Assembly: GCA_002480525.1 (NCBI GenBank)
Contig: DLCH01000022.1
Coordinates: 35,779 to 44,015 of the forward strand
Source: Gammaproteobacteria bacterium UBA7803
GTDB lineage: Bacteria; Pseudomonadota; Gammaproteobacteria; Pseudomonadales; Azotimanducaceae
DNA: 8,237 bases
Direction of reading: 5' to 3'
The notes below the pieces were generated by a model. It saw only the letters and a program-made list of their open reading frames with translations, had not been told where the DNA came from and ran no database searches. Below, in pieces: positions 1 to 6,272 of this stretch (positions are counted from its first letter, which is position 1; each line of letters starts with the position of its first letter). The position numbers were made by a program, and so were the translations under genes.

Positions 1-6
1 CGGGGA

Positions 7-981
7 TCAGCGGCCGCGCAGCAGGAACAGGGCGAACCGGGCGGCCTCGTCGGTCCACCAGGTGTCGACGCCGAAGCCGCCCCGGCCGGCCAGGGCCTCG
101 AACTCCTCGGGGTGGTACTTGAAGCTGTTCTCGGTGTGGATGCGTTCGTCGGCGGCGAAGTCGATGGCGACGCCGCCGATGTGCACGGTCTGCGCCCGGG
201 TGCTGCGCAGGAACATCTGCAGACATCCCAGCTCCGCGTCGTAGCGGGCCTCGTGGCGGAAACCGCCGACGTCGAAGTCGGCGCCGAGGCGGGCGTTGAT
301 GTGCTCGAGGGCATTCAGGTTGAAGGCCGCGGTGACGCCCTGGGCATCGTTGTAGGCCGCCTCGATCACCGCCGGATCCTTCCTGCGGTCGATGCCCACC
401 AGCAGCCGGCCGCGGGGGCCCAGGGTCTGGTGAACGTTGCGCAGAAACCGCTCGGCGCCGGCAGGATCGAAATTGCCGATGCTCGAGCCGGGAAAGAAAC
501 CGACGATGGGCAGGCCGGTCACGGGTTCCGGCAGCGGGAACGGCGCGGTGAAATCGGCGCAGGTCGGGAACACGTCGAGCCAGGGAAAATCGGCGTGGAG
601 CTCGCGGGACTGGGCCTCCAGATGATCGCCGGAGATGTCCACCGGCACGTACGCGGCGGGCCGCAGCCGCTCGAGCAGCTTGCGGATCTTCAGCGTCGCG
701 CCGGCGCCGTACTCCACCAGGCACACGCCATCGCCCAGCGCCGCGGCGATCTGCTCCAGATAGGCATCGAACAGCGCCATCTCCGTGCGGGTGAGGTAGT
801 ACTCCGGCAGGCGGGTGATGCGCTCGAACAGCTCCGAGCCGGTCTCGTCGTAGAAGTACTTGGGCGACAGGGTCTTCGGCGAGGCGCCGAGCCCGGCCAG
901 CACCTCCTCGCGCATGTCCGCCGCCTTCGGCTTCAGGTCGAAGAACTCGAAGCGGCCCTGGTTCCGGCGCTCAACGGTCAT
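7..981 (-). CDS. egtD: L-histidine N-alpha-methyltransferase EgtD (324 aa)
   Basis: EgtD is a cytosolic SAM-dependent enzyme that trimethylates the alpha-amino group of histidine to hercynine, the first step of ergothioneine synthesis. The sequence shows the family N-terminus (GASPKTLSPKYFYDETGS, residues 32-49, then the PEYYLTRTE block at 59-67), a Rossmann-type SAM loop (VEYGAGATLKIR, 89-100), YVPVDIS (111-117), FFPGSSIGNF (162-171), YNDAQGVTAAFN (210-221) and IHTENSFKY (281-289). By analogy with the mycobacterial enzyme, N170, Y210, E284 and S286 should contact histidine. The length is normal for the family. The ATG at 981 overlaps the end of egtB by 11 bases, so translation is probably coupled; the only Shine-Dalgarno-like bases upstream are a weak AGG. 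It is the last gene of the minus-strand run, and the six bases left in the window show no terminator. Identification is firm. Confidence 0.96.
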   Translation of the reverse strand: MTVERRNQGRFEFFDLKPKAADMREEVLAGLGASPKTLSPKYFYDETGSELFERITRLPEYYLTRTEMALFDAYLEQIAAALGDGVCLVEYGAGATLKIRKLLERLRPAAYVPVDISGDHLEAQSRELHADFPWLDVFPTCADFTAPFPLPEPVTGLPIVGFFPGSSIGNFDPAGAERFLRNVHQTLGPRGRLLVGIDRRKDPAVIEAAYNDAQGVTAAFNLNALEHINARLGADFDVGGFRHEARYDAELGCLQMFLRSTRAQTVHIGGVAIDFAADERIHTENSFKYHPEEFEALAGRGGFGVDTWWTDEAARFALFLLRGR

Positions 982-2440
982 GGGCCAGCCTGAATCCGCT
1001 GAACTGCCACTGGTCGCCGGGGTAGAAGAAGTTGCGGTAGGTGTGGCGCACGTGCCCGGGCTGGGTCACGCAGGAACCGCCGCGCAGTACGAGCTGATTG
1101 CTCATGAACTTGCCGTTGTATTCACCGAGGGTCCCGGGCAGCGGCCGGTAACCGGGATAGGCGCCGTAGGGGCTGGCCGTCCATTCCCAGACGTCGCCGA
1201 ACATCTGCCGCAGCGGCGCGGTGCCGAGCGGGTCCGCCGGCGGCGCGGGCAGCGGGTGCAGCGCCTCGCCGTCGGCGAAGTGGCCGGCGACGGGCACGCC
1301 CGCAGCGGCATGCTCCCACTCCGCCTCGGTCGGCAGCCGGGCGCCGGCCCAGCGGGCATAGGCATCGGCTTCGTAGAAGCTTACGTGGGCGACCGGGGCG
1401 TCCGGATCCAGCGACGCCGGACCGGACAGGCGGTACTGATACCACTCGCCGTCGCGGCGATACCAGTACAGCGGCCCGGCCCGCCGCTGCGCCGAGGGAT
1501 CCCGGTCGCCGCCGTCGAGCGGCGGCAGGCCGGCGATCTGCGCCCAGGCGTCGGACAGCCACAGCTCGGGCCGCCGGTAGCCGCCGTCCTCGATGAAGGC
1601 GAGGAACTCGGCGTTGGTGATCGGGCTGTCGTCCAGCGCGAACGGCCGCAGCAGCACCTCGTGCCGCGGCTGCTCGTTGTCGAAGCAGAAGCCGTCGGCG
1701 CCTGCAGCCGCGCCTGCACCCGCGCCTGCAGCCGCGCCGATCTCGACGATGCCGCCGGCGAACTCGAAACGCCGCCGGTCGCGACCGGAACCGCCCGCTT
1801 CCGCGTAGCGGTCGCGCAGGTCGTCCCGGTAGGCGGGCAGCAGCGGATTCGTGCCCAGGTTGTACTTGATGTCGGTGAGCAGCAGCTCCTGGTGCTGCTG
1901 CTCGTGATGCAGCCCGAGCTCGGTGCGCGCCGCGACCTCGGCGTCGCCGACGCGCTCGAGCAGCCGCGTCATGGCTTCATCCACGTGCCGGCGGTACTCG
2001 AAGACCGTGGCGACCGTCGGGCGGGACAGCATGCCCCGGCGCGGCCGGGGATACGGATTGCCCACGCCGTTGTAGTAGGAATTGAACAGGTACTCGAAGC
2101 GCTCGTCGAAGGGCCGGTAGCCCGGCAGGAACGGCTTCAGCAGAAACGTCTCGAAGAACCAGGAGGTATGGGCGAGGTGCCACTTCGGCGGGCTGGCGTC
2201 GTCCATCGGCTGAACGCCGTAGTCCTCCACGGCCAGGGGCGCGCACAGCGTCTCACTGATGTTCCGGACCCTGGCGTAGCTTGCGTGGTCGGTGCCGTCG
2301 ATGATGCCGTCCCCGTCGCGGGTGTCTCGAGTGGCGCCCCGCCGGCGCCTCTGCGCCGGTGCGCCCGGATCAGCCCCAGCGCTCGTGCAGCGTGATGAAC
2401 GTGTCGGCGATGGTATCAGCTTGATGTGGCATTTTCGCAA
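971..2440 (-). CDS. egtB: Ergothioneine biosynthesis sulfoxide synthase EgtB (start uncertain)
   Basis: EgtB is a non-heme iron enzyme that joins hercynine to a thiol donor using O2. With the TTG at 2440 it is 489 aa. A DinB_2 domain occupies about residues 55-205, with the family block SPPKWHLAHTSWFFETF (83-99) and the iron-ligand motif HEQQHQE (HX3HXE, 179-185). A C-terminal FGE-sulfatase domain (about 225-489) has RLPTEAEWEHAA (368-379), FGDVWEW (414-420), RGGSCVT (453-459) and ends in SGFRLAHDR. The YY pair in FNSYYNGVG (119-127) resembles the cysteine-using type II enzymes. The start is a problem. The ORF opens at a TTG inside sco1, giving about 50 unconserved, Arg-rich residues. The next conventional in-frame start (GTG, 2230) would remove the conserved SYARVRNISETLCAPL. 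The function is firm; the start may instead be an ATC near 2302. An Ala/Gly stretch at 236-247 comes from a 12-base repeat. Confidence 0.93.
   Translation of the reverse strand: MRKCHIKLIPSPTRSSRCTSAGADPGAPAQRRRRGATRDTRDGDGIIDGTDHASYARVRNISETLCAPLAVEDYGVQPMDDASPPKWHLAHTSWFFETFLLKPFLPGYRPFDERFEYLFNSYYNGVGNPYPRPRRGMLSRPTVATVFEYRRHVDEAMTRLLERVGDAEVAARTELGLHHEQQHQELLLTDIKYNLGTNPLLPAYRDDLRDRYAEAGGSGRDRRRFEFAGGIVEIGAAAGAGAGAAAGADGFCFDNEQPRHEVLLRPFALDDSPITNAEFLAFIEDGGYRRPELWLSDAWAQIAGLPPLDGGDRDPSAQRRAGPLYWYRRDGEWYQYRLSGPASLDPDAPVAHVSFYEADAYARWAGARLPTEAEWEHAAAGVPVAGHFADGEALHPLPAPPADPLGTAPLRQMFGDVWEWTASPYGAYPGYRPLPGTLGEYNGKFMSNQLVLRGGSCVTQPGHVRHTYRNFFYPGDQWQFSGFRLAHDR
1698..1738. repeat. 12-base tandem repeat inside egtB
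   Basis: The unit GCGCCTGCAGCC occurs at 1698-1709, at 1710-1721 (one mismatch, CACCC for CAGCC) and at 1722-1733, followed by a partial GCGCC to 1738. Because the period is a multiple of three, copy-number change keeps the reading frame. On the coding strand it encodes the Ala/Gly run at residues 236-247 of EgtB. This run sits in the loop between VEIG at the start of the FGE-sulfatase domain and FCFDNE, where relatives usually have only a few residues. Slippage at this repeat is a likely origin of the insertion. Confidence 0.85.
2342..2359. other. GC-rich hairpin between sco1 and the egtB core
   Basis: CCGGCGC (2342-2348) and GCGCCGG (2353-2359) are perfect inverted repeats around a CTCT loop, forming a 7-bp all-GC stem. 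On the minus strand it begins about 11 bases after the sco1 stop codon and lies upstream of the conserved part of EgtB. There is no T-tract on either side, so it is not a standard intrinsic terminator. It could be an attenuator, an mRNA-stability element or a chance product of very high GC. Confidence 0.4.
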
Positions 2441-3011
2441 AACCCACGTAGTGGCCGCGTGGATTCACGATGACGATGTTGGCGGTATGGTCCACCTGAT
2501 AGCTGCCGTCGTCGCTCGGCACCTTGGCGAAGGCGACGTTGAGCTGGGTGGTGAGTTCCGCCGTGGCCGCCCGATCGCCGCGCACGCCGACGAACGCCGG
2601 CGAAAACGCGGTGACGTACTTCGCCAGGGTTTCCTGATCGTCCCGCTCCGGATCCACCGACACCAGCATGCCCTGGAAGTCGTCGGCGGCGTCCGGTGCC
2701 CGTTCGCGGATCAGGCGTTCCGCCTGGGCCAGCACGGACATGGACGTCGGGCAGATGTCGGGGCAGTTGGTGAAGCCGAAGAAGATGAACGACCACTGGC
2801 CTTCGAAGTCCGTCACGGTGAACGGCTCGCCGGTGTGGGTGGCGAGTTCGAAGGGGGCGATCTCCCGGGGGCGGGGCAGCAGGAACACGCCCTGCTGGCG
2901 GAGCTGCTCGTCGGTGAGCACCGGGGTGCGGGTCACGCTGTGGACGAACATGCCCAGCACGATGGCGATGAACGCGAAGCACAGGCCGATGGTCAGGCGC
3001 ACGGGGGTCAC
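2370..3011 (-). CDS. SCO1/SenC-type copper chaperone for CuA assembly (213 aa)
   Basis: This is a membrane-anchored thioredoxin-fold protein of the SCO1/SenC (PrrC) family, which delivers copper to, or reduces the cysteines of, the CuA site of oxidase subunit II. One N-terminal membrane segment (about residues 5-25) would leave the globular domain in the periplasm. The copper ligands are visible: C83 and C87 in TNCPDICPTSM (81-91) and H175 in VDHTAN (173-178). FIFFGF (75-80) and SVDPERD (118-124) are also typical. The length is normal. The start is GTG at 3011, overlapping the ctaB stop as GTGA (3008-3011), with GGAG about 11 bases upstream as a distant possible ribosome-binding site. The position right after the heme A synthesis genes agrees with a role in complex IV assembly. 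Its 3' end may overlap the egtB reading frame by 71 bases. Confidence 0.95.
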   Translation of the reverse strand: MTPVRLTIGLCFAFIAIVLGMFVHSVTRTPVLTDEQLRQQGVFLLPRPREIAPFELATHTGEPFTVTDFEGQWSFIFFGFTNCPDICPTSMSVLAQAERLIRERAPDAADDFQGMLVSVDPERDDQETLAKYVTAFSPAFVGVRGDRAATAELTTQLNVAFAKVPSDDGSYQVDHTANIVIVNPRGHYVGFAKMPHQADTIADTFITLHERWG

Positions 3012-3946
3012 AGGCGGATGAACTCCATGGCGGGCTGGGCGACGGCGGTGGCGGCCTGGGGATAAGGCACGTAGTGATCCGCCAGCAGCGCCACGAACAG
3101 CAGCATCAGATAGACGATGGAGTACTTGAAGGTCTCCATGGGCGCCCGGGGATCACGGTTGCGCACCAGCGCCACGGCCCAGTAGAGGAAGCCGGCGCCG
3201 AGGGCCAGGGCGGCCGCGAGATAGAGCCAGCCGCTCTCGCCGATGGCGAATGGCAGCAGGCTGATGGCCACCATGATCACGGTGTAGAGAAAGATGTGCA
3301 GCCGGGTGAAGGCCTCGCCGTGGGTGACCGGCAGCATGGGCACGTCGACGTCGGCGTACTCGTCCTTGCGCTCCAGCGCCAGCGCCCAGAAGTGGGGTGG
3401 GGTCCAGGCGAAGATGATCAGCACCATCAGCAGCGGAAACGGATCGACGCTGTTGGTCACCGCGGTCCAGCCGAACAGCGGCGGTGCCGCCCCGAACAGG
3501 CCGCCGATGACGATGTTCTGCGGCGTCGCCCGCTTCAGGAACAGGGTGTAGATCAGCCCGTAGCCGACCCAGGACGCCAGGTTCAGCCAGGCGGTGAGCG
3601 GGTTCACCAGAAAATACAGAATGGCCATGCCGGTGACCCCGAGCACGGCGGAGAACGCCAGGCCCTGGGCCAGGCCGACCCGGCCCGTGGCCACGGGCCG
3701 GCGGCGGGTGCGCGCCATGCGGGCATCGATCTCCGCGTCGGCCAGATGATTCACCACGGCGGCGGACCCGGCCACCAGGGCGATGCCGGTGATGCCGAAG
3801 ACCAGGGCGTCCAGCGGCACCATGCCCGGCACCGCCAGGAACATGCCCACCAGGGCGCACAGCAGCATCAGCAGCACGACCCGGGGTTTGGTCAGCTCCA
3901 GGTAATCGCGCCAGCCGGCGGCGGTTGCGGTGGTGATGTCGCTCAT
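3008..3946 (-). CDS. ctaB: Protoheme IX farnesyltransferase (heme O synthase, 312 aa)
   Basis: CtaB/CyoE/Cox10 is an integral membrane UbiA-family prenyltransferase that adds a farnesyl group to heme B to give heme O. The first Asp-rich motif is NHLADAEID (residues 66-74, with N66, D70, D74), followed by the basic RTRRRP (79-84). The second is ERKDEYADVDVPMLPV (192-207). TPQNIVIGGLFGAAPPLFGW (141-160) and WTPPHFWALAL (181-191) are family blocks. About eight or nine hydrophobic segments span the rest. The ATG at 3946 forms an ATGA overlap with the ctaA stop and has GGAG five bases upstream. The open frame continues upstream, but that extension is only ctaA read in another frame. The product is the substrate of CtaA, encoded immediately upstream. 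The symbol cyoE would be equally valid. Confidence 0.97.
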   Translation of the reverse strand: MSDITTATAAGWRDYLELTKPRVVLLMLLCALVGMFLAVPGMVPLDALVFGITGIALVAGSAAVVNHLADAEIDARMARTRRRPVATGRVGLAQGLAFSAVLGVTGMAILYFLVNPLTAWLNLASWVGYGLIYTLFLKRATPQNIVIGGLFGAAPPLFGWTAVTNSVDPFPLLMVLIIFAWTPPHFWALALERKDEYADVDVPMLPVTHGEAFTRLHIFLYTVIMVAISLLPFAIGESGWLYLAAALALGAGFLYWAVALVRNRDPRAPMETFKYSIVYLMLLFVALLADHYVPYPQAATAVAQPAMEFIRL

Positions 3947-4983
3947 GGGCTCTCCGCCATCGAAATCGCCCGCGCGCGCGCCGGGTCGGCGCCTGCCTCG
4001 CGGAAGGCGCGGTAGTTTACCGTGACCATCGTCAGCAACAACAGGGCGCCGACGGCGTTGTGGGCCGTGGCGGACCACAGCGGCAGCACCAGCACCACGT
4101 TGAGGATGCCGAGCAGCAGCTGCACGGCCAGCACGGCCGCCACCGGCAGAGCCATCTCCGACCCGCGCCGGTACAGGCGCCAGGCCAGGGAGCCGACCGC
4201 CAGCAGCACCACCAGGGCACCGAGCCGGTGGACGAACTGGATCGCCACCCGGGCGTCGCTCTCGAGCTGGCCGCCGAGGTAGTTCGGTCCCACGGACTGG
4301 GTGACGTTGAAGCCGTCGGCCAGATTCATCGCCGGCCACCAGTCGCCGTGGCAGGTGGGGAAGTCGTGGCAGGCCAGGGCGGCGTAGTTCGACGACACCC
4401 AGCCGCCGAGGGCGATCTGGACGATCACCAGCGCCATGGCCAGCAGCGCGTGGGGCATGAGGGCACGCGGCACGGTCATCCGGCCGAGAACGCCCAGACG
4501 CAGGCACAGCAGCCACAGCAGGCTCAGGGTCGCGAATCCGCCGAGCAGGTGTGCGGTCACCACCTGGGGCCAGAGCTTGAGCGTCACCGTCCAGGCGCCG
4601 AAAGCGGCCTGGCAGATCACCAGCACCACCAGGCCGACGGTCAGGCCGACGGGCCAGGGGCGATCGGGCTCGGGGTAGTGGCGGGCGCCGCGGATGGCCA
4701 TGAAGGCGAGCGCGGCGATCACCAGGCCCAGGGTGCCGGCGAAATAGCGGTGGATCATCTCCCACCAGGCCTTGTGGGCTTCCAGGGGCGCGTCCGGGAA
4801 ACGGGCTTCGGCGGTGGCGACGTGATGATCGGCGCTCGGCACCGTCAGGAAGCCGTAGCAGCCCGGCCAGTCCGGACAGCCGAGCCCGGCGTCCACCAGC
4901 CGGGTGAAGGCGCCGAGCACTACGACGACGACGGCCAGTCCGACCGCGAACAGGGCGAGCCGGGTGAATCTCTGTCTAACCAA
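3943..4983 (-). CDS. ctaA: Heme A synthase CtaA/Cox15 (346 aa)
   Basis: CtaA oxidises the C8 methyl of heme O to a formyl group, giving the heme A needed by aa3 oxidases. It is an eight-helix membrane protein built of two similar four-helix halves. The expected histidines are H78 (WWEMIHRYFAG), H145 (VVTAHLLGG), H252 (QFVHRLGA) and H308 (SATAHNAVGA). There are two extracytoplasmic cysteine pairs: C36/C42 in GLGCPDWPGCYG and C205/C211 in ALACHDFPTCHGDW. Carrying both pairs fits the larger bacterial and mitochondrial Cox15-like form. The likely start is TTG at 4983, overlapping the upstream stop by 8 bases (4976-4983), with AAGG about nine bases upstream; no earlier conserved sequence is lost. 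It is followed directly by ctaB. The TTG start implies modest translation or dependence on coupling. Function is firm, start fairly sure. Confidence 0.96.
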   Translation of the reverse strand: MVRQRFTRLALFAVGLAVVVVVLGAFTRLVDAGLGCPDWPGCYGFLTVPSADHHVATAEARFPDAPLEAHKAWWEMIHRYFAGTLGLVIAALAFMAIRGARHYPEPDRPWPVGLTVGLVVLVICQAAFGAWTVTLKLWPQVVTAHLLGGFATLSLLWLLCLRLGVLGRMTVPRALMPHALLAMALVIVQIALGGWVSSNYAALACHDFPTCHGDWWPAMNLADGFNVTQSVGPNYLGGQLESDARVAIQFVHRLGALVVLLAVGSLAWRLYRRGSEMALPVAAVLAVQLLLGILNVVLVLPLWSATAHNAVGALLLLTMVTVNYRAFREAGADPARARAISMAESP

Positions 4984-5521
4984 TTTGCGATACCTTGAGC
5001 AGTCGTTTCAGGTCGTCGAGCACCGGCTCGCCGGCCTCGGACCAGGGATAGAAGAACACCAGATTGCCGATCGGATCGACGATGTAGACGCCGGGGGACA
5101 GAGCGGCGACGTCGCCCGTCAACGCCTCCAGCCGCGGATAGGCTTCGGCCAGGTCTTCGGGCAGGGTTTCGCCCGGACGGGTGACGAAACCCCGCCGCAC
5201 CCGGGCGGCATCCCGGTTCAGCAGGATGTGGAGCTGGCGGAGCTGATGCACGGCGTCGCGGCAGTCGGCCTCGCAGGCGCCGCCGGGCACGGCCCACAGC
5301 CACCAGACGCCCCCTTCCAGGGGACGCCCCACCGGGTCGACCACCGCGAGATCGGCGGCGGTGGTCGGCGGCTCGACGAACGTGCCGTGGTTGGTGGTGC
5401 CCCAGACGCCGCCTTCCCGGGCCAGGCCGAACAGCAGGTAGGCGCCGCCCAGGGACACCAGGGCGATGCCCATGATGACCAGCATCTGAACGCGGCCACG
5501 CTTGATCGCGGCATCAGTCAT
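4976..5521 (-). CDS. Membrane-anchored CxxxC protein of the cox cluster (181 aa)
   Basis: I do not recognise a named function. The position matches the small hypothetical gene between SURF1 and Cox15 in Pseudomonas-type cox clusters (PA0111-like, from memory). One membrane segment lies at about residues 12-34, with the rest predicted periplasmic. The sequence GGVWWLWAVPGGACEADC (70-87) puts a CxxxC pair (C83, C87) after a hydrophobic strand, as in SCO proteins. Near the C-terminus, VYIVDPIGNLVFFYPW (145-160) resembles the SCO strand IVIVNPRGHYVGF. The residue aligned with the SCO copper-ligand histidine is L141. A thioredoxin-like fold is therefore likely; classical SCO copper binding is less so. 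The ATG at 5521 overlaps the surf1 stop by 8 bases and has a strong GAGAGGA site, which favours it over upstream starts. A role in copper or thiol handling during oxidase assembly is inferred from context. Confidence 0.88.
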   Translation of the reverse strand: MTDAAIKRGRVQMLVIMGIALVSLGGAYLLFGLAREGGVWGTTNHGTFVEPPTTAADLAVVDPVGRPLEGGVWWLWAVPGGACEADCRDAVHQLRQLHILLNRDAARVRRGFVTRPGETLPEDLAEAYPRLEALTGDVAALSPGVYIVDPIGNLVFFYPWSEAGEPVLDDLKRLLKVSQIG

Positions 5522-6236
5522 GACAATCCTCTCGCGACGCTTCGGGCCGCCGGAACCCGAACAGCAGATAGCCCACCACCAGCACAACGGCCAGACCGAA
5601 CCATTGGACGGCGTAGCCCGTGTGGCGTTCCGGCCGGAACTCGATGTCCAGCGGCAGCGGGGCGAACACCCCGGACTGACCGGGCTCGAGCCTGATCTCG
5701 GCGGGCACCACGTCCTGGCCCTGGGCCGCCATGCGGTCCACGTTCAGGCGCTGAACCCGTCGTGGCCAGTCGGTCGACCAGGGGTCGTCCGCCAGCAGCG
5801 GCGTCAATCCGGTGTCCGGCCAGACCACGCCGGTGACCGAGGCCCGGCCGGCGGGCGTGGCGATCTCCGGCAGCCTGTCGCGCCCTGGCGGCGCGGCGAG
5901 CCAGCCGCGGTTGACCAGAAAGCGGCGCCCGTCATCCGCCACAAAGCGCGAAACCACCCAGTATCCGGGCTGGCCCGAGCGCGGCCGGTTGTCGACCAGG
6001 TAGTCGTGGCCCGACTCGTAGAGGCCGTCGAGCTGGACACGGAGGAACGCTGCGTCGGTCAGGTCGGCCGGCGGCGGGACCGCCAGCGCACCGACGCGGT
6101 CGAAATAGCGGTTCTGGTATCCGCGCTTTTCCGCCGCCCGGTCGAGCTGCCAGGCGCCCAGCGACAGCACCACCGGCAGCATGACGGCGACGAACACCGT
6201 CATGGGCCGTCCGGGCTGCCAGCGGCGCGCGGTCAT
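5514..6236 (-). CDS. SURF1 family cytochrome c oxidase assembly protein (240 aa)
   Basis: SURF1/Shy1 proteins help insert heme A into oxidase subunit I. The architecture is standard: an N-terminal membrane helix (about residues 11-29), a periplasmic domain, and a C-terminal helix (about 208-227). Family blocks are GAWQLDRAAEKR (27-38), VDNRPRSGQPGYWVV (81-95), FLVNRGWL (106-113) and ERHTGYAVQWFGLA (203-216). H205 in the last block corresponds to the histidine linked to heme binding in bacterial SURF1. The ATG at 6236 was chosen because MTARRWQPGR fits the usual basic segment before helix 1; ATG 6203 would start inside the helix, and the frame further upstream is antisense to the DUF2909 gene. 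No clear ribosome-binding site precedes it. It is the first gene of the overlapping minus-strand run and diverges from the DUF2909 gene. Confidence 0.94.
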   Translation of the reverse strand: MTARRWQPGRPMTVFVAVMLPVVLSLGAWQLDRAAEKRGYQNRYFDRVGALAVPPPADLTDAAFLRVQLDGLYESGHDYLVDNRPRSGQPGYWVVSRFVADDGRRFLVNRGWLAAPPGRDRLPEIATPAGRASVTGVVWPDTGLTPLLADDPWSTDWPRRVQRLNVDRMAAQGQDVVPAEIRLEPGQSGVFAPLPLDIEFRPERHTGYAVQWFGLAVVLVVGYLLFGFRRPEASREDCHD

Positions 6237-6272
6237 GCGGGGGCCGTTTCGCCAGCGACCAGCGCTTGGGTT

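Noticed and set aside
112..993. Plus-strand open frame of 293 codons opposite egtD.
   Set aside because: No family features; it mirrors the third-position GC bias of egtD on the other strand.
860..2395. Long plus-strand open frame of 511 codons opposite egtB.
   Set aside because: Its product is rich in Arg, Gly, Val and Ala with no recognisable domain. The minus strand carries clear EgtB motifs over the same bases, and such antisense frames are expected at this GC content.
3947..4765. N-terminal extension of the ctaB frame up to 4765.
   Set aside because: It is ctaA in another frame. The ATG at 3946, with GGAG and an ATGA overlap, gives a normal-length CtaB.
3074..4998. Two long plus-strand frames (3074-4015 and 4060-4998) rich in His, Gln and Gly.
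   Set aside because: They are antisense to ctaB and ctaA. The His/Gln-rich composition is what hydrophobic membrane-protein codons give when read on the opposite strand.
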